Assembly: GCA_018697195.1 (NCBI GenBank)
Contig: CM031858.1
Span: 77,524,818 to 77,588,817 of the forward strand
DNA: 64,000 nt
DNA from: Certhia americana
Taxonomy: Eukaryota; Chordata; Aves; Passeriformes; Certhiidae
Reading direction: 5' to 3'
Below, piece by piece: positions 1 to 13,117 of the stretch (the first letter of the stretch is position 1; the number at the start of each line of letters is the position of its first letter). The notes beneath the pieces are model-generated. The model did no database searches. It worked only from the letters and a program-made list of their open reading frames with translations, and was not told the DNA's origin. The position numbers were made by a program, and so were the translations under genes.

Positions 1-59
1 TTTAGAGGCAAGGATTTTTTTGGGGACTGTGTAAGTGGCCTTACTTATAAGTAAGAAGT

Positions 60-425
60 ACAAGTAATGATGTTACTAGCTCTTCCTTTGTCCAGGGATG
101 CAGTCACTCCATTGTTGAAAGCCATGATTACTCAGCATGGTTTGCCCTTGGTGAATCCATCTTGGCTCTCTCTAATCACTGGGTGGTGTTCCATATGTTT
201 CCAGGGTGACCTGTTTCATGATGTTGCTGGGTCCAAAACTAAGCTTTGCTGATCAGTAGTTTCCAGGGTTCTCCTTATCATCCTTTTTGAAAATGAAGAA
301 AATTTCATTTTCTTCAGCTATTGGGAGTACCACTTGACTGTCATGACTTTTCAAAAGTCACACAGCATGCTTTTATGTGAGAAATGTAGAGAGCTCCCAA
401 GGATGCCAGCATTCAGGCTCAGAGA
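60..425 (-). repeat. CR1 LINE fragment, reverse transcriptase region of ORF2 (decayed)
   Basis: Read on the minus strand, this stretch follows the familiar CR1 ORF2 order. A 'gaaaagtcatg.cagtcaagt' segment comes first, then 'aaggatgataaggagaaccc', then 'catgaaacaggtcaccctgg', then 'gccaagatggattcaccaag'. In intact CR1 these encode reverse transcriptase blocks around an FEKSW...W..G and a K.DPGNYRP stretch. Stops and indels break every frame, so this is a dead remnant. The family assignment is from memory of avian CR1, and the ends are approximate. Confidence 0.7.
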
Positions 426-2390
426 TAGAGATGGATACTATGTTTGATCTAAGGCCTTGGAGAAGGCTTGGAGGTTTAGAACAGTAAGAGTAAAACCAGC
501 ATTTATAGTTTATATATAAATATGTTTTAAGTAAGTAGAAATAGGGCTTATATAAGCAAATAAATATGTAAAGCAAGATATTAGAAAATAATTAAGTTTG
601 CTAGTATAACCTGTTACAGAGTTGTTAAAAGTAAAAGGTACAGCAGTAAGTTTTTGCAGAATTATATGATTGGATAAAGAGAAGCATCGCAGTAGTAATG
701 TAGCAAACGTAGCAATCAATGATTGGTTAGTAAGATGCTAGAGAACTTTGTGAAAGTAGCTGATTGGATAAGAAATTTATAAAACACATTGTAACTAGCA
801 TTAAGACAGTTGTCTGGTGTTAAGGCGCCAAATGTAACAACCGAAAAGTTTCACCCTTCCATGGGACTGATTTTGCAATAAACCATCCTTTAATCACTAC
901 ATCAGTTGACCCCATCTCACCTGTATCCCAAACAATTTTATGCATATTGGAATTTTGCAAACACATCTATTCAAAAGATGCTAACGGAATTTGAAGTACA
1001 AAATGTGGGAACCATCGTTCTTTTACATTGCCTGGAAAATGTGATCTTCAGTTACTTGTATTATTTTATCTTATAGATAATAAAAGTTGTGGGAAAAGTT
1101 TTTACATATGAAAGGAATTCATGTGTTACGTACTCTTTATTGGCATGTTCGTGAGCAATGCTGCCAAATATGCAGATGCACTCATAAACAAAGCTACTTC
1201 TTTGCTTCATAGAACAAAACAATTATGTTTGCAATAAATACAGCCAATGACCCTTAGCACTGTGAACAGGCAGCTCTGTTTTTTTCAAGGCTGTCAATCT
1301 AAATCTTCTCATTAATCTTGCTTTCATATATTCAATTACTAACTCAGCTTCACATCATTTGACCTGCTCTTTTAAATTCAATATAATGGAATGTTTATTA
1401 ATTTTTTTCTTTAGAAATAAATGCTATTTTCTATTTATCTATTCAATAAGAAATTACATGTAATTTGAAAGTGCATTTCAGGGAAGTGCAGCTCTCATAA
1501 GGCATCAGATACAGCAATGTTAAATTACAGATAAAATTACAACACAATTTTGCAGGTGGATTGCAAAATCCACTACTATCATTAATGCCATTTATGAAGA
1601 CATTATCAAACACATGATGTTGGTCAGTCTCTTTAATGTGGCCTATCGCTCACTCCTTCAGCTTTATTTCAGGCAACTGGTAAGCTACCCGTTTTATTTT
1701 CATTTTATATAACCAGCTCATTACTCAAGGGGTCACCCTCCTGTGGCACTCTGTTTTCTTTGGACAGCAATATGTTATACAGCCATCTGTTTTTGCAGGA
1801 GAAGTGTGAGAGTTAATGCATTTTTTAAACAGAGTTCCTGCCCAATGCATATACTTGTCTATGCCATCTCTGTCCTATCCATCAGTGATTCTCTGAAGTG
1901 TGGCACAAATTATTCCCAGCTTCTGCCTATGTTAAACATATTAGCTGATAGAGTACTCTTGGGAGATCCCTTTCATGATATTTTATCTGTGTTCTTTCCT
2001 TTCCTTAAGAAAACACATCAGGCTATGTTTGTGGCCATACAGCATCATGCCATACATTACTATGTCTTCAACATCACACATCCTGATAAAACTAGCAAAG
2101 GATTTATTTCAGAAGACTTAATATCAACTACAAGACTAGATCTGAAGGCTTAGAAATATAATAATTAGTATAATTATATTTAATAAATAGCTATTGAGGT
2201 ATTCACCTTTTTTCTGGTGAGAAATTCAAAGATTTAATCAGTAAGGGTTTGTGGTGGGATGTGAAACCTGCCTTTGCTTATGAACTCAGATAACAAGTTT
2301 GTTTCTGCCCACACTGGGCAGTCCTACTCATAAAACTATTCACAGTTCTATTCAGAGTCTCTCTCCAGAATATTCTTTGTTCTACTCTTT
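426..2390. other. AT-rich non-coding stretch
   Basis: No supported gene. One frame at 1743-2153 stays open for 136 codons, but it has no recognisable domain or coding-like composition. I see no clear repeat family, only short A/T runs. Confidence 0.6.
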
Positions 2391-2895
2391 AATCCAGTTT
2401 TGGGTGCCACAATATAAAAATGACATTAAGCTCTAGAAGAGCATCCAAAGAAGAGGCAAGAAGAAGGTGAAGGGTCTGGAGGGAAGCTCTATGAGTACCT
2501 GCTGATATCACGTAGTCTATTTGGCCCGGAGGTGACTGAGGGGAGATCTCCCTGCAGCCTTCAACATCCTCACAAGGGGAAACAGAGGGGCAAGTACAAA
2601 TCTCTTCACTCTTGTGACCAGTGAGAGGACTTGAGGAAACAATATGAACCTGAGTGAGGGAAAGTTTAGGCTGGAATTAGGAAAAGTTTTTATCCCCCAA
2701 GACGTTGGTTGAGCACTGGAACAGGCTTCCCCAGAAAACATCAATTGGTCATAGCACCAATCCTGTCAGAGTACAAGAAACATTTGGACAACACACTCAG
2801 GCACATGGTGTGACTCTTGGTTCTGTGCAGGGTCAAGTGTTGGACCTGGATGATCCTTCTGGACGCCTTCCAACTCATCATACTTTATGATTTCA
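2391..2895 (+). repeat. CR1 LINE 3' end fragment
   Basis: This is typical CR1 3'-terminal sequence in plus orientation. It runs from a 'ccagttttgggtgcc' block through 'gtgaagggtctgga', 'ggtgactgaggggaga' and 'gagcactggaacaggcttcc'. It ends in 'gttggacctggatgatcctt' and 'ccttccaactcatcatactttatgatt'. Many substitutions and small indels indicate an old copy. The frames crossing it are not functional genes. Confidence 0.85.
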
Positions 2896-2933
2896 TGAAA
2901 ATTAGTCTTTCTATCACTATTTCTCAAATCTTA

Positions 2934-3085
2934 AAATCATAGAATATCTGGGGTCTGGAATGGATCTCTAAGACCATCTAGTCCCAATACCCATTGACAT
3001 ATGCAGGGACACCTCCTACCAGACAAGGGTGCTACAGGATTTAACTCACCTGGCTTTTAAAACTACCAGTGTTGGGGCTTCAGAA
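2934..3085 (-). repeat. CR1 LINE 3' end fragment, antisense
   Basis: It starts with 'aatcatagaatatctgg', the reverse complement of the CR1 3' tail. It continues through 'agaccatctagtcccaatac' and 'gcagggacacctcctaccag' to 'gttggggcttcag'. The 3' end faces the 3' end of the preceding plus-strand CR1 about 40 bp away, giving a tail-to-tail pair. Confidence 0.8.
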
Positions 3086-5369
3086 CTTTAATTCAAGATT
3101 AAGAGTTTCACATGCAAGCATCTTTCACATTGAACTATAACAGCAATGCTTTTATAATGGATAGTCCATAAGCTAACATCATACAGATATTATCTGTTTT
3201 CTTTGGCATATCAAAAGTGTTACACAGAAAACACACATTACTGATCAGTTTCAAAACGTGTTAATTACCACATGCTTATGAGTTAATGTTTTTTTTTCTA
3301 TTATTTCCATGTAACAATGCCTTTCTTAAAATTCTGGAAAAAAACACAACACTTAAAAGATATTTGAAGTTAAAATTCTTAGTTCTGCATGTGCTCTGAA
3401 CTTCCCCGTTTCTGTATTTTAGCTGAATCTAGTGGTCCTAGACAAATTGCACATTTGTCTCATAGGCAAGAAATTATACATCTGTTCACAAGATAAAAGG
3501 AATGGTAGAACACTGTAAGTCTTGCCAATTCATCTGAGGTATTAGTGGGATCATCTTTAAAGAGAAAGTGATCATACTAGCTTAGTATTATTTAATCCCT
3601 GGAAAAGTGAGGATTTGGAAATACTCACATTCAAGTCCTTTCACTAAAGTCTGATCACAGACAGCAGATATTCTTAGTTGTTAATGACCTGTCTTGGTTT
3701 TAAAACAAATTCTAGATAACAAAATCACTTCAAAGCTACATGGTAAAAGTATGTATCCCAATAAAAAAAAAACTAAATGAAGCCTATATTTAGATATCTT
3801 TGTACTTATTTAAGCTACTATTAATTATTCAGAAACTTAACTGAAATTCACATAAATGTCAAAATAATTATATTTCATTTATCAGTGTCTACAGTTCTTT
3901 GATAATATCTATTAAATAGATAAATGTTGATGCCAGTTGAAGAAATGGGCTCATTGTTCTTGATGCAATTGAAGTAAATAGGTGTTTTGCAAGGATTTTA
4001 ATTAACCTGCATTACTACAAGTATTTAAATTTTAAATAGAATTCAGGATTCCAAGTTTCAAAACCTGAATTTGTCTAAATAAAAAAAGCCCCATTTTTTA
4101 AACACTTCTATTTGCAATCCATGTCTCTTGGTCTTGTTTTTTTTTTTTTTTTTTAATACAGTGAATATTTTAAAGTTATCTGCATGCTTCCTTCTTCACT
4201 GAATATAATTTTTAAAGTTAGATAATGTTAGCCCTATACAGTCTTAGTTGCCCATAAAACTATGATTAACATATGAAAACATAAACATATAAAAATGGCT
4301 TATCTAAAAATTAATGTCAAAGTAGTTCTCTTTTTAGTGCTAATGTCTTCACATACACATAAAAGGAAGACTGAGCTCTCCCAGAAGGCTATGGACTCAC
4401 TGAACTTCTCTGTAATGCAATACACACACATACAAGGCATAGATAATAAGAACTGTCAAATTCCATTCCTTAATTTAAAAGATGTTGGCTTCCAGTCATT
4501 AATTTAACAATTATCTCAATTATTTTCTCTAAAGTACTGCATCTGGCATTTCCTACTCAATTGAAAGGACAGCAAAGGCTTAATTTCCTAAGTATTGTGG
4601 CTTTTAACTAAATGAGCAAATTTTAACATCATACAATAGAGTCTTTTGTTTCAGTGAGACAATTCTTTTTCTGGTATGGGCACAACAGCCTCATCTTCTT
4701 TTCTCCTTACTTTTATCATTTATGTTTGCATGTTTCATACTTCTACCAGCAAGAAAACCATCCTATATAGTCTTTACTCAGCTTCTGTCAAAATCAGTGA
4801 AAAGTCTGCTCTTGATCTGAGGAGACTGACTTATGTTGTTGAGCTGGATATTCCTTCTGAAACAATTATCCAGTTTATAGTATTGTTATATTATTTGAAA
4901 TTATTGCTATTTTTTATGATTTTGTCATACCCTACTTAGTGCTGTAGAAGATAAGCCAGTGTCCCACAGAACTGAGCTACATAATGTTTATGTCTTATAA
5001 TAGATAGCTCTTGTCTGTACAATTATCATCACAATGGATATATTATTTCAGACAGAAACAGGAATGAAACTGATGTTCTGTTATTTGTGGTCCTACTTAT
5101 ATGTGGAGAACTGTGTGAAGAACAATGTCACAGAAAAATAATCATCCTCATCTTTGGCATTGCCTCTTTCCAACAAACTTCTCATTAACACAAATGTATC
5201 ACTTTACAATTCTCACATTACAGACCATAGACTTGCATTTTTATGCAGAGGCACCACAGAGAGATGTCAGTATGTTGTCTGAAATTATTGCAGTTAGTTC
5301 ATTAGGTACTGTTTTGTATTATTTCATTGAGAAGGAAAAGAGTTTGATACATTTCTATCAAATGTCTAT
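3086..5369. other. AT-rich non-coding stretch
   Basis: No supported gene or RNA. It holds a T run near 4136-4154 and ordinary AT-rich sequence. Short open frames (87-117 codons near 4676-4939 and 5125-5478) lack coding character. Confidence 0.55.
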
Positions 5370-6010
5370 CTATGGTTTCAGACAAATTTGGAAGGAAACC
5401 TCCAAAGAGGTCTCTCTACAAAGCAAATTCAAGCAGGCCCTGCCCTCCACCAGTTTGGGAGACATAAATCTCCTTTGACAAAAGTGGAAAAAACTGTTTA
5501 CTTAAGCAAAGTATTCACAAGCATAAAAGAAAATAATATTAAGCAAAAAAACCCTCTCACTCTTCTGAAGATAAAGCAAATTCAGAGAGTCCTTCTGCAG
5601 TTCAGAGAGAGTTCTCTGTGGGTATTTCTCAGCTCACTGAGTGTCTCTCAGTCCCTCTGGCACTGGAATTAAACGACCCAGGCCCTGGTGTGAGCTCCTG
5701 GTGTTTTTCTGTGTTTTCAGACCATAGCATGTTTGAATAGTTCCAGAAAAAGAAAAAGTGACAGTCTGGGGAACTTCTCTGCCTCAGCTAGCTAAAAAAA
5801 AAACCTAACTAAAACCAAAGGAGAGCTCTCTCTTGCTGTCTGCCTGTGCTGCAGACAACACGCACTGAGGGAAAGAGAGCTAAAGCTCTTATCTCTAAAT
5901 TTTTGAAAACATCTGTGAAAAAAATTCCACCACTTTTCCTTTTCCCCCACTTTACTCTCAGATCTAGTCTTAAAAACACAGAACTCAATATCCAGCATAA
6001 GCAGAACAGA
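5370..6010. repeat. LTR-like dispersed repeat remnant (tentative)
   Basis: This block differs in composition from its flanks. It contains 'ggaaggaaacctccaaagag', 'ccctgccctccaccagtttg', 'agagagtccttctgcagttc', 'ttaaacgacccaggccc' and 'gagctctctcttgctgtctg'. I recall this order from an LTR/ERV-type repeat dispersed in passerine genomes, but I cannot name the family. Orientation and ends are uncertain. The open frames on both strands inside it are probably by-products. Confidence 0.4.
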
Positions 6011-7640
6011 CAATTGGGGATACAAGCATCATAAAGTCACCCTAGGACAGTTTCTTAACTAAAATTCACATAGAAGAAAACTTTTGGTTAGAAACACATG
6101 TGAATGTTATAAACAGACAGTTCTCTTTTCCCTGTGGATACCAACAATAATTTCCTGACCAGAAAGCTGTATACTTCATGGAGTTAAAAAAAAATAAAAA
6201 TCCATTAAATTAAAAAAAATTTTAAATGTTAAAGTTTTCAGATGTTTCTATCACTTATGTGTAATACATGCAATTTTAAAGTCTACCATGATGCTTAAAA
6301 AGTTTTACTGTATAATGAATATATTTATATTCTAAATGATTCATCTTCTGCCTGAAATAAGAAACAAACTAATTCTGTGTTGGCAGATACTGGTGGTCTC
6401 CCTCTGGCTTATTAAATACTTGAATCAGAGCTATAGGAAAAGACAATGGGAAATTCCTGGGTTTTCCCCAGGAAATTCAGGACTGGAGCAAAGGTGATGT
6501 GATTGCAGCTTTCCAGGGGAAAAAAAAAAAATATTCATATTTTAGGTGGAAAAAAGTATCATTCTTTATCCAGTCATCTACAATGGAAATTTGAACTCTT
6601 ATTTTCCCCAAGCTGTTTTCTTTCTAACAGTTGAGAACTGGAAACAGACATTAAGTAAAAAATGAAAGACAAAATCCTTTGACACAAGCTCATATTACTG
6701 ACAGTAGCATTCTGATAAAGATATAAATTATATTTAAGATGCTATAATTGATATTCAGGAACAACTTCAGGAACTATTAAAGAAAATGGTAACTGTTAAA
6801 CAACAAATGAAAGGGTTGATTCATTTATGCGCGCCATAGTTTAAATTAATATCAATGAAGATTGCTGTTCATTTAATTCATGTATTTCTTACTGACGAGC
6901 TATCAAGGCAAGCAAACTACTAAGTGACTTCTTGTCCCCTTTTAATACATGTATAAAGAAATAATTGAAATAAATACAGCAGGAAGGCACATGACTTTAG
7001 ATACCTTTAGTAAGTAATCAACAAAGACTTAGGTTTTCTGTTGTGAATTACCATTTGTTCACACATCACACAACCATACATCCCAATCATAATTTTTCCC
7101 CAAATGGTGGTCACTCTTTATGCCTGAATCATTTCCATCCTACTGGGAAAACTACCACTCCATGATACAGAACTTCTCTGATTGTCAACTGGAGTCACAC
7201 ATCATTATCAGAAACCACATATGTTGTAGGTAATTTATGGCATGATCTAAAGGAAAAAAAAAAATGTTATTAATCTTTTTTCAGTTTACACCAAAAAGAA
7301 GAAGAAACTTAAAATGGAGGTGAGTTAGGTGGCCCAAATAGATTCTTAGTATGGGTCACTACTGAATGAGTACGGTGTTCATGTTTAGTTTTGTTCTGCT
7401 ATGCTTATTGTTTAGTTTTGGTTTAATTTTATTCAAAATAAATTTACTGTATGTTTTCAAAATTTACAAATTGGTAGCTGGTCAGAGGTTAGTCTACAGA
7501 GTTGTGTTAACATGCCAGAAGTTTGATTTTTTAAATACTCTATGTATTTATCTATAGTAGACAATCAGTCATATTCAGCACTGCTGCAGAATAATGTTAA
7601 CATCTCAACAAAGAAATTATTAAATTAATTTTTATCTGTA
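6011..7640. other. AT-rich non-coding stretch
   Basis: No supported gene. Contents are A/T-rich unique-looking sequence with several A runs (for example near 6186-6225, 6520-6531 and 7252-7264). Confidence 0.55.
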
Positions 7641-7835
7641 GAAACATATATGTGTTAGTGGGTTTTGGTGGGTTGTTTTTTCTTTCAAAAAACTATTATT
7701 GCTTGTTTTTTTGAGGGTTTGTTTTTGGTTTTGCTTGTCTGATTGTTTTGGGGGTTTTGTTTTGGTTTTTTTGTGGAGTTGTTTGTTTTGGGGGTTGTTT
7801 GTTTGTTGGTTTGTGTTTGTTTGTGAGGCTTTTGG
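7641..7835. repeat. G/T-rich low-complexity tract
   Basis: About 190 bp of almost pure G and T on the plus strand, with repeated GGGTTT, TTTGGGGGT and TTTGTTTG motifs. Shorter similar tracts lie at 14355-14437 and 58228-58290, and the complementary A/C form is at 42240-42375. Any long frame through it is compositional. Confidence 0.8.
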
Positions 7836-9967
7836 GACAGTTTTAATGGAACAGCTCAACTCTCTGTGGGTTTTTTTTTAGGAGAGAACATCTGAGAGGT
7901 CTCCATTCCGCAGAGAAATCATTCAACTTCATTGATGGGAGTCAGAAGGTTTCTTTGACCAGTTAAATTTGATGACACTAGAAGACGTGTTACTTGGAGT
8001 AATAAAGTCTGTAAAATTCTGATTGCTTTTCAAGCTTCAAAATTTATAGCAATAAACAGGAGATTTTCCATGTCCAGGCAAATAAAGCCTTGAGCAACCT
8101 GGCCCAAATTCACCATCTTTTAGCCGCAGTTTGGACTCTCTGGCTTCAAGTTGCCTTTTGGTCCCTCCTTGTCAATGACTGGGTTCCAAATGTACAAAAA
8201 ATCATCCTTTCCTAACCTTAAAGATTTAAAAAATTTTCCAATAAATTGTATTTTCTGGTGAATCCAAAATTTTAACTAAATGTTCTGAAGTCATGATTAC
8301 TTTGTATAAAGAAGATAGTTTAAAAAAGAAGAAGAAAAGAAAGGTATAATTGAGTCCCATTTTATTTTGACAGCATAATTTGATCTAATTTAGTTCAATT
8401 TAGAACAATAGGGTGGACAATCTGACATTATGCTGTGACTGTGAAATAAGCCTTTAGCTTCCACTCAAGGCATTTTTTCTCACCCTCCAGCACAGTCTAA
8501 TGAGTAAGTTAAACACATGAACTGCTCTAGGTGCTCACACTGCAAAAGTTTTTCATTGAATAAAAAGCACTTGAAGTGCTAGTTTTCATGGTTCAAGAGA
8601 AGCCATAAAAGATTTATTGCTCTTTTTACCCCTTTAGGCACTAAAATATTTGTGGTCATCACATTTGCATAAAGTTTGCTGGTTTTTGTTCTGAACTTTT
8701 GATTCAAAAAGACAGGACATTTTGAAGTATTTCTATTTGTGAAGAGGTACATTCTGAGTTTAAATAGTACAGCACTTTTCTCTGGAGTCTAGAATAAGAG
8801 GAAAAAATTCTGTGATGACCTTATGCACAGGAGGAAGCCACAAACTCATTAGTTTTCCCCATCAGATGACACGATCCACAATGCAGGTTATTTCTTGATT
8901 CATGGTCCTGGTTCCAAAGGGAATGCTCTCAGTAACTCAGCAGGTGCCTCTTTCCAAGTCCTTGGAAGGGTCAGAGCACAAAGTCATTGTTAGAGTTACA
9001 GCAGCAGGGTCTTGAGATACCACCAATGTGGTCAAAGCTGTCTTCATCTGGTTAATGGCTGAGAGTGGTGTGACCATGCGGCCCTGCCTACAGCCCTTGA
9101 GATTACAGAATATCTCATGATTTCTGCACTCTCTGTGCACTGTATTAATTTTACAATTTAGGGAGTTTTACAACAGCTGTTTTACAACAGCTACTGTTCT
9201 TGAGGGCAAGGTAAGAGTTTGTTTCTCTGAATGACACATTCATCGTGTTGAGCTCAGATTTTGTTATTGTGGTGATCTGTGACCCTTCACAGCTAGTGTC
9301 CATGACTGGCAAAGGCTCCCAGGTACGATGGAAATCTTTTGTGGAAAAATGGAAAATAGTGTTTTCTTTATAATACATTTCATAGCAGATCATACCCATT
9401 TTCTCCTAAAAGTAAATGAAAGTTTAGGTGCTTTCTTCATAGATTTCATTTATTAGTTTTTTTCTATATGTAATGAGCATACTTCATCAACCGAGCTTAT
9501 TTTTTTTTTTTTAACTCTCTCTATTGCACAAGACCATGAAGCAATATCGTTAGTCTTTTCTTACTGTAGCAGATGGTGGCTTCTGGAGAGACTATCTAGG
9601 TAATGTTCAAATGGACAAAACATGTGGAATGTATCTAACATTATATTTCTGAACCATTTTACTGAAATATATTGTTCTACAATACAGTCCCATTGCACAA
9701 GTTTAAGGGAGTAGTGCTACAAAAACTGAATCACAGAATCACACATTAGTACTTTTCTCTGTTGTCCTGGGTGGAGAGAAAAAGATTGTGGAGTTTCCTA
9801 GCACTGTTTAATTCCATGCTACTCACATCATGGCAGGGGGCATGGTTTCAGCAAAAACGCCAAGTTCTCGGAAGCCAGAAGTGATGGGAAAAAAGAGACT
9901 TCTCATTTTAACATGTAGTAAGCTGCATTTGCTGCTACTCTTGCTGAAGTCATGAAAGAAGGGGCAA
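7836..9967. other. Non-coding stretch with a slightly more GC-rich patch (8820-9410)
   Basis: No gene is supported. The patch at 8820-9410 holds two minus-strand open frames of 82 and 67 codons in tandem, which I could not link to a family. A short 'aatcacagaatcacacatta' at 9731-9750 resembles the very end of CR1 but is too short to call. Confidence 0.4.
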
Positions 9968-9991
9968 CTGCTGCTGCTGCTGCTGCTGCTG
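9968..9991 (+). repeat. (CTG)8 trinucleotide repeat
   Basis: Eight uninterrupted CTG units. On the minus strand they encode a serine run inside a short open frame (9823-10044) with no other coding signal. Confidence 0.95.
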
Positions 9992-12775
9992 CCACTGGGG
10001 CTGTTACTGCTGAAAGTCACAGTGCCTGCTGGGATCACTGCCACTCCAGGGGGAAGGGAGCCCTTCTACCATTGGCTGATTCTTTGCTAATTGGGATACA
10101 CATAAAAATAGGTTACTAAAATTTTACTTGTGAAGCAAGATGTGTACAAAACTGAGCTTCTCAGAGCACTTGAAACTAACTTGACTAGCTGGAGATATCT
10201 ATGATAACTAATTCTGTTGAAACAGAAGTCTGCAAAAAGGATTATATTATCTGTGAACATAGAAACCCTGTGTCTCCCTAGACCAAAACAGTACAATTCG
10301 ATGTGAAAAGTCTTTGACGGGAAACATAGATAATTTACTTCAGGAGTACAATTGAAATGACACATAGAGTACATTACTTTCAACAAGTGATATCTTTTTC
10401 AGCACCATTAGAAGAACCTTCTCAATGTAAATAAATAACTATATTTTCTATCCTTTGAAACTGTAGCCTACATATTCTTCTGGACATAGCAGTCCTTGCA
10501 CCACACTAAGCAAGTCCCCAGTACAAAATCTTGGATAATATAAGGCAAACTAAAGATATAGTATTGTGACTTTTATCACTATATGTAAACTTATCAGGTT
10601 TATTCAGGTCTGAAGAAGATGTCTTAGTGATCCAGTCAGCCATCCAGTATGACAACTTTAAAGAAAACTTGAACAGGACTTCAAAACAATGATCATAGCA
10701 GGAGATGAGCTCTTCAGGTGACATTTGTGATTGACTTCATCTCACTTAAATTCTGGAAGATGCCATGAACTCAATCAACAAGTGTTTTGCTGCTCTGCTT
10801 TGTTTTCAGTGTAATGAAAGCAAAACCAGCCTGGGTCACTAGGAGCAAAAGCTTGGCAATTCTGATTTCACTTTATACTGAAGTTCAATGCATTTGTACT
10901 TCAGTGAAATCTATGCTAATTGACTCAGCTGTTCTCTACTAATCATATGCTTTTGGATGGTCCCTAATTTGTCACCTATCATGCTAAGGGCATATTTTTA
11001 CTGCTGTTGAAAGGTGGGGGTTTTAATGTATGTGTTTTGACACTTAATAACTTTTTGGCTTGGTGATTGTGAAATCAAATGTCACAACACAGACCTTTTA
11101 TTTTACCATTAATAGATCTCTTTTCTTCCATTTCTTAAGAACTTCTGATACCACTGAAACCATTCAAAGCCCCTTAGAATTATTCTGGCAATTTAGAAAT
11201 TTTTCAATTCCTAAGTAATAAGTGTTCTCCTTCTAAACATTTTCATCACTGTTCAAATCACTTTTAGCAACGTGCTTTTAAAAAGTGCTTTTACAAGGAT
11301 GTTATAGCTCTCCTTTATATTTTCCTTTGTATATTTTGGTTATTTTTTTCTCATTTTTTATTCATTACTAAGACAACTTGTAAGAAATTCATTGACTGTA
11401 GTCACATCATCATTTTTACTTTTAATTAATTTATTGTCAGGTCAGACAGGCATTGTTTTCTGCATTGTCACAAGAGTTCCTCATCCTCTTTCATGTTTAT
11501 AAAACTGTCGCCTCAAATCAAGACCTCAATTTTGATTGCAAAAGACACTTGATGAAATTTGATTTTTCAAATGCTGTTCTGTAATTATTTTTAAATGAGA
11601 TTTTTTTTCTTTATATGGGGAGTTGTTTGTTTAGATTTGTATGTTAACTTTACTTTTTCCATATTTTTTGTATCAGCATCATCACTACTACCAGATATTA
11701 CGGGACATAATCCCACAAATTTCAGGAACTCTTAGATGCCTCTGACTGTCAGTTTCAACTGTGGAAAATCTCTCTTTTCTCCTGATCAAGTCCTTAATCA
11801 AGTCATCCAAAATGCAATAAATTACCCATATTTTTTTGCAGATCTTGAGCACTGCAAGTATCAACACATATATGATCAGTCTAGTTAACAGCAAAGAAAG
11901 TAGTGCACATCATTCTGAGAACATTGCTGTGTAGAAGAATGGTGATATAGCACAGTAACATTCAACTATTCATTGCGTTATGAATATACAATCCTTTTTT
12001 GTTTAATAGTGCAGTCTCCAAGGGTATCTGCAATCACGATGGGGAAACTGCTTAAAGCATCTGAATTTTATATCTATATATGTCATGCATAAAAAAGGTC
12101 CATTAACACACTCTTTATCATTCTTTCAGATATTAGGTTTAAATAGCAGTTCTCTGATTTGTTTATGAAACAGCAAATGTACACACCCTATGACACTAAA
12201 ACAAGACTGGGTTATACCTCTGAGTCACTGAATTTCTCAGCATATTTTGTTTGCTTGTGTGGGTTTGTGATAGAACAGACTAAGTAAAACCCCAAACATT
12301 TGGAACGCATAAATAGAATAAAATAGCCTTTCATTTAAACTATGGCCTATAATTTTTTCATCTTCTACAAAACAGTTGGCATTCTATTTCTAGCATTAAA
12401 CACATAATTTCTAACAAAAGCTACATAAAATTCAGGAACTACTGATTCATCCACGCATCTGCCAGAAAGCAACAAAAGGTAAAATCACCAGATCTTTGAG
12501 TCTAGTTTTCTCTCCTTATTACTTATGATTAATTCAACGTCTAGAAACCCGTTTCACTTCCTGTTACTAAAACATGTTCAGAATAGTTAAGTATAACAAC
12601 ATGTTATATGCCATATGTATGACTTGAATCAAATAACATTTGAAAAGTAACATAAATTGAAGTTCAGTTGCATTCATTTTTGAAGACATTTTTTCTTGGT
12701 AGGTATACCTGTAGAAGCCACTCCTTTTACCCTTCATGACCCTTGCCAGCTACAACCCCAGATGACCTATCCCTA
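9992..12775. other. AT-rich non-coding stretch
   Basis: No supported gene, RNA or identifiable repeat. Open frames here are at most 99 codons and look random. Confidence 0.55.
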
Positions 12776-13045
12776 TGCCTTGGTTTGAAAGACAGGTGTC
12801 TCCTAAGGAAAGCAGAAGCTTCCCTTGGCAAGGAAAATGTAAACCCCTTCCCTCCGAATTGCTATAATTTTGAAATTAGGGGAAGTCAGGCAAAAGGCAT
12901 GAGAATAGGAATAGCAGCTCTTTATTAGTATGTATAACAAGGCAAAGAAACAACAACAGCTGCAGCACTAGCCCCGAACAGAACCAGGGACACCTTTCTC
13001 AAAGGGCTGCAGGTGCTTTCCGCTCTGCTGCAGTTCCGGGCACGG

Positions 13046-13059
13046 CCAGCAGGGGCGCT
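13046..13059 (+). promoter_or_regulatory. CTCF-like motif 1 (one G short)
   Basis: CCAGCAGGGGCGCT lies close to the vertebrate CTCF core CCASYAGRKGGCRSY but has one G fewer in the central run. It sits in the GC-rich part of the LTR-like element. Confidence 0.35.
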
Positions 13060-13102
13060 GCTGGCTCCCGGCGGGCAGGGCGGGTGCGGTGACTCCCCCG
13101 CG

Positions 13103-13117
13103 CCTGCAGGGGGCGCT
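13103..13117 (+). promoter_or_regulatory. CTCF-like motif 2
   Basis: CCTGCAGGGGGCGCT matches the CTCF core CCASYAGRKGGCRSY at 14 of 15 positions, with T for A at position 3. It lies 57 bp downstream of a related motif in the same orientation. Occupancy is inference. Confidence 0.45.

Noticed and set aside
1743..2153. 136-codon plus-strand open frame
   Set aside because: Composition matches AT-rich background translation, the start is not ATG, and there is no recognisable motif or splice pattern.
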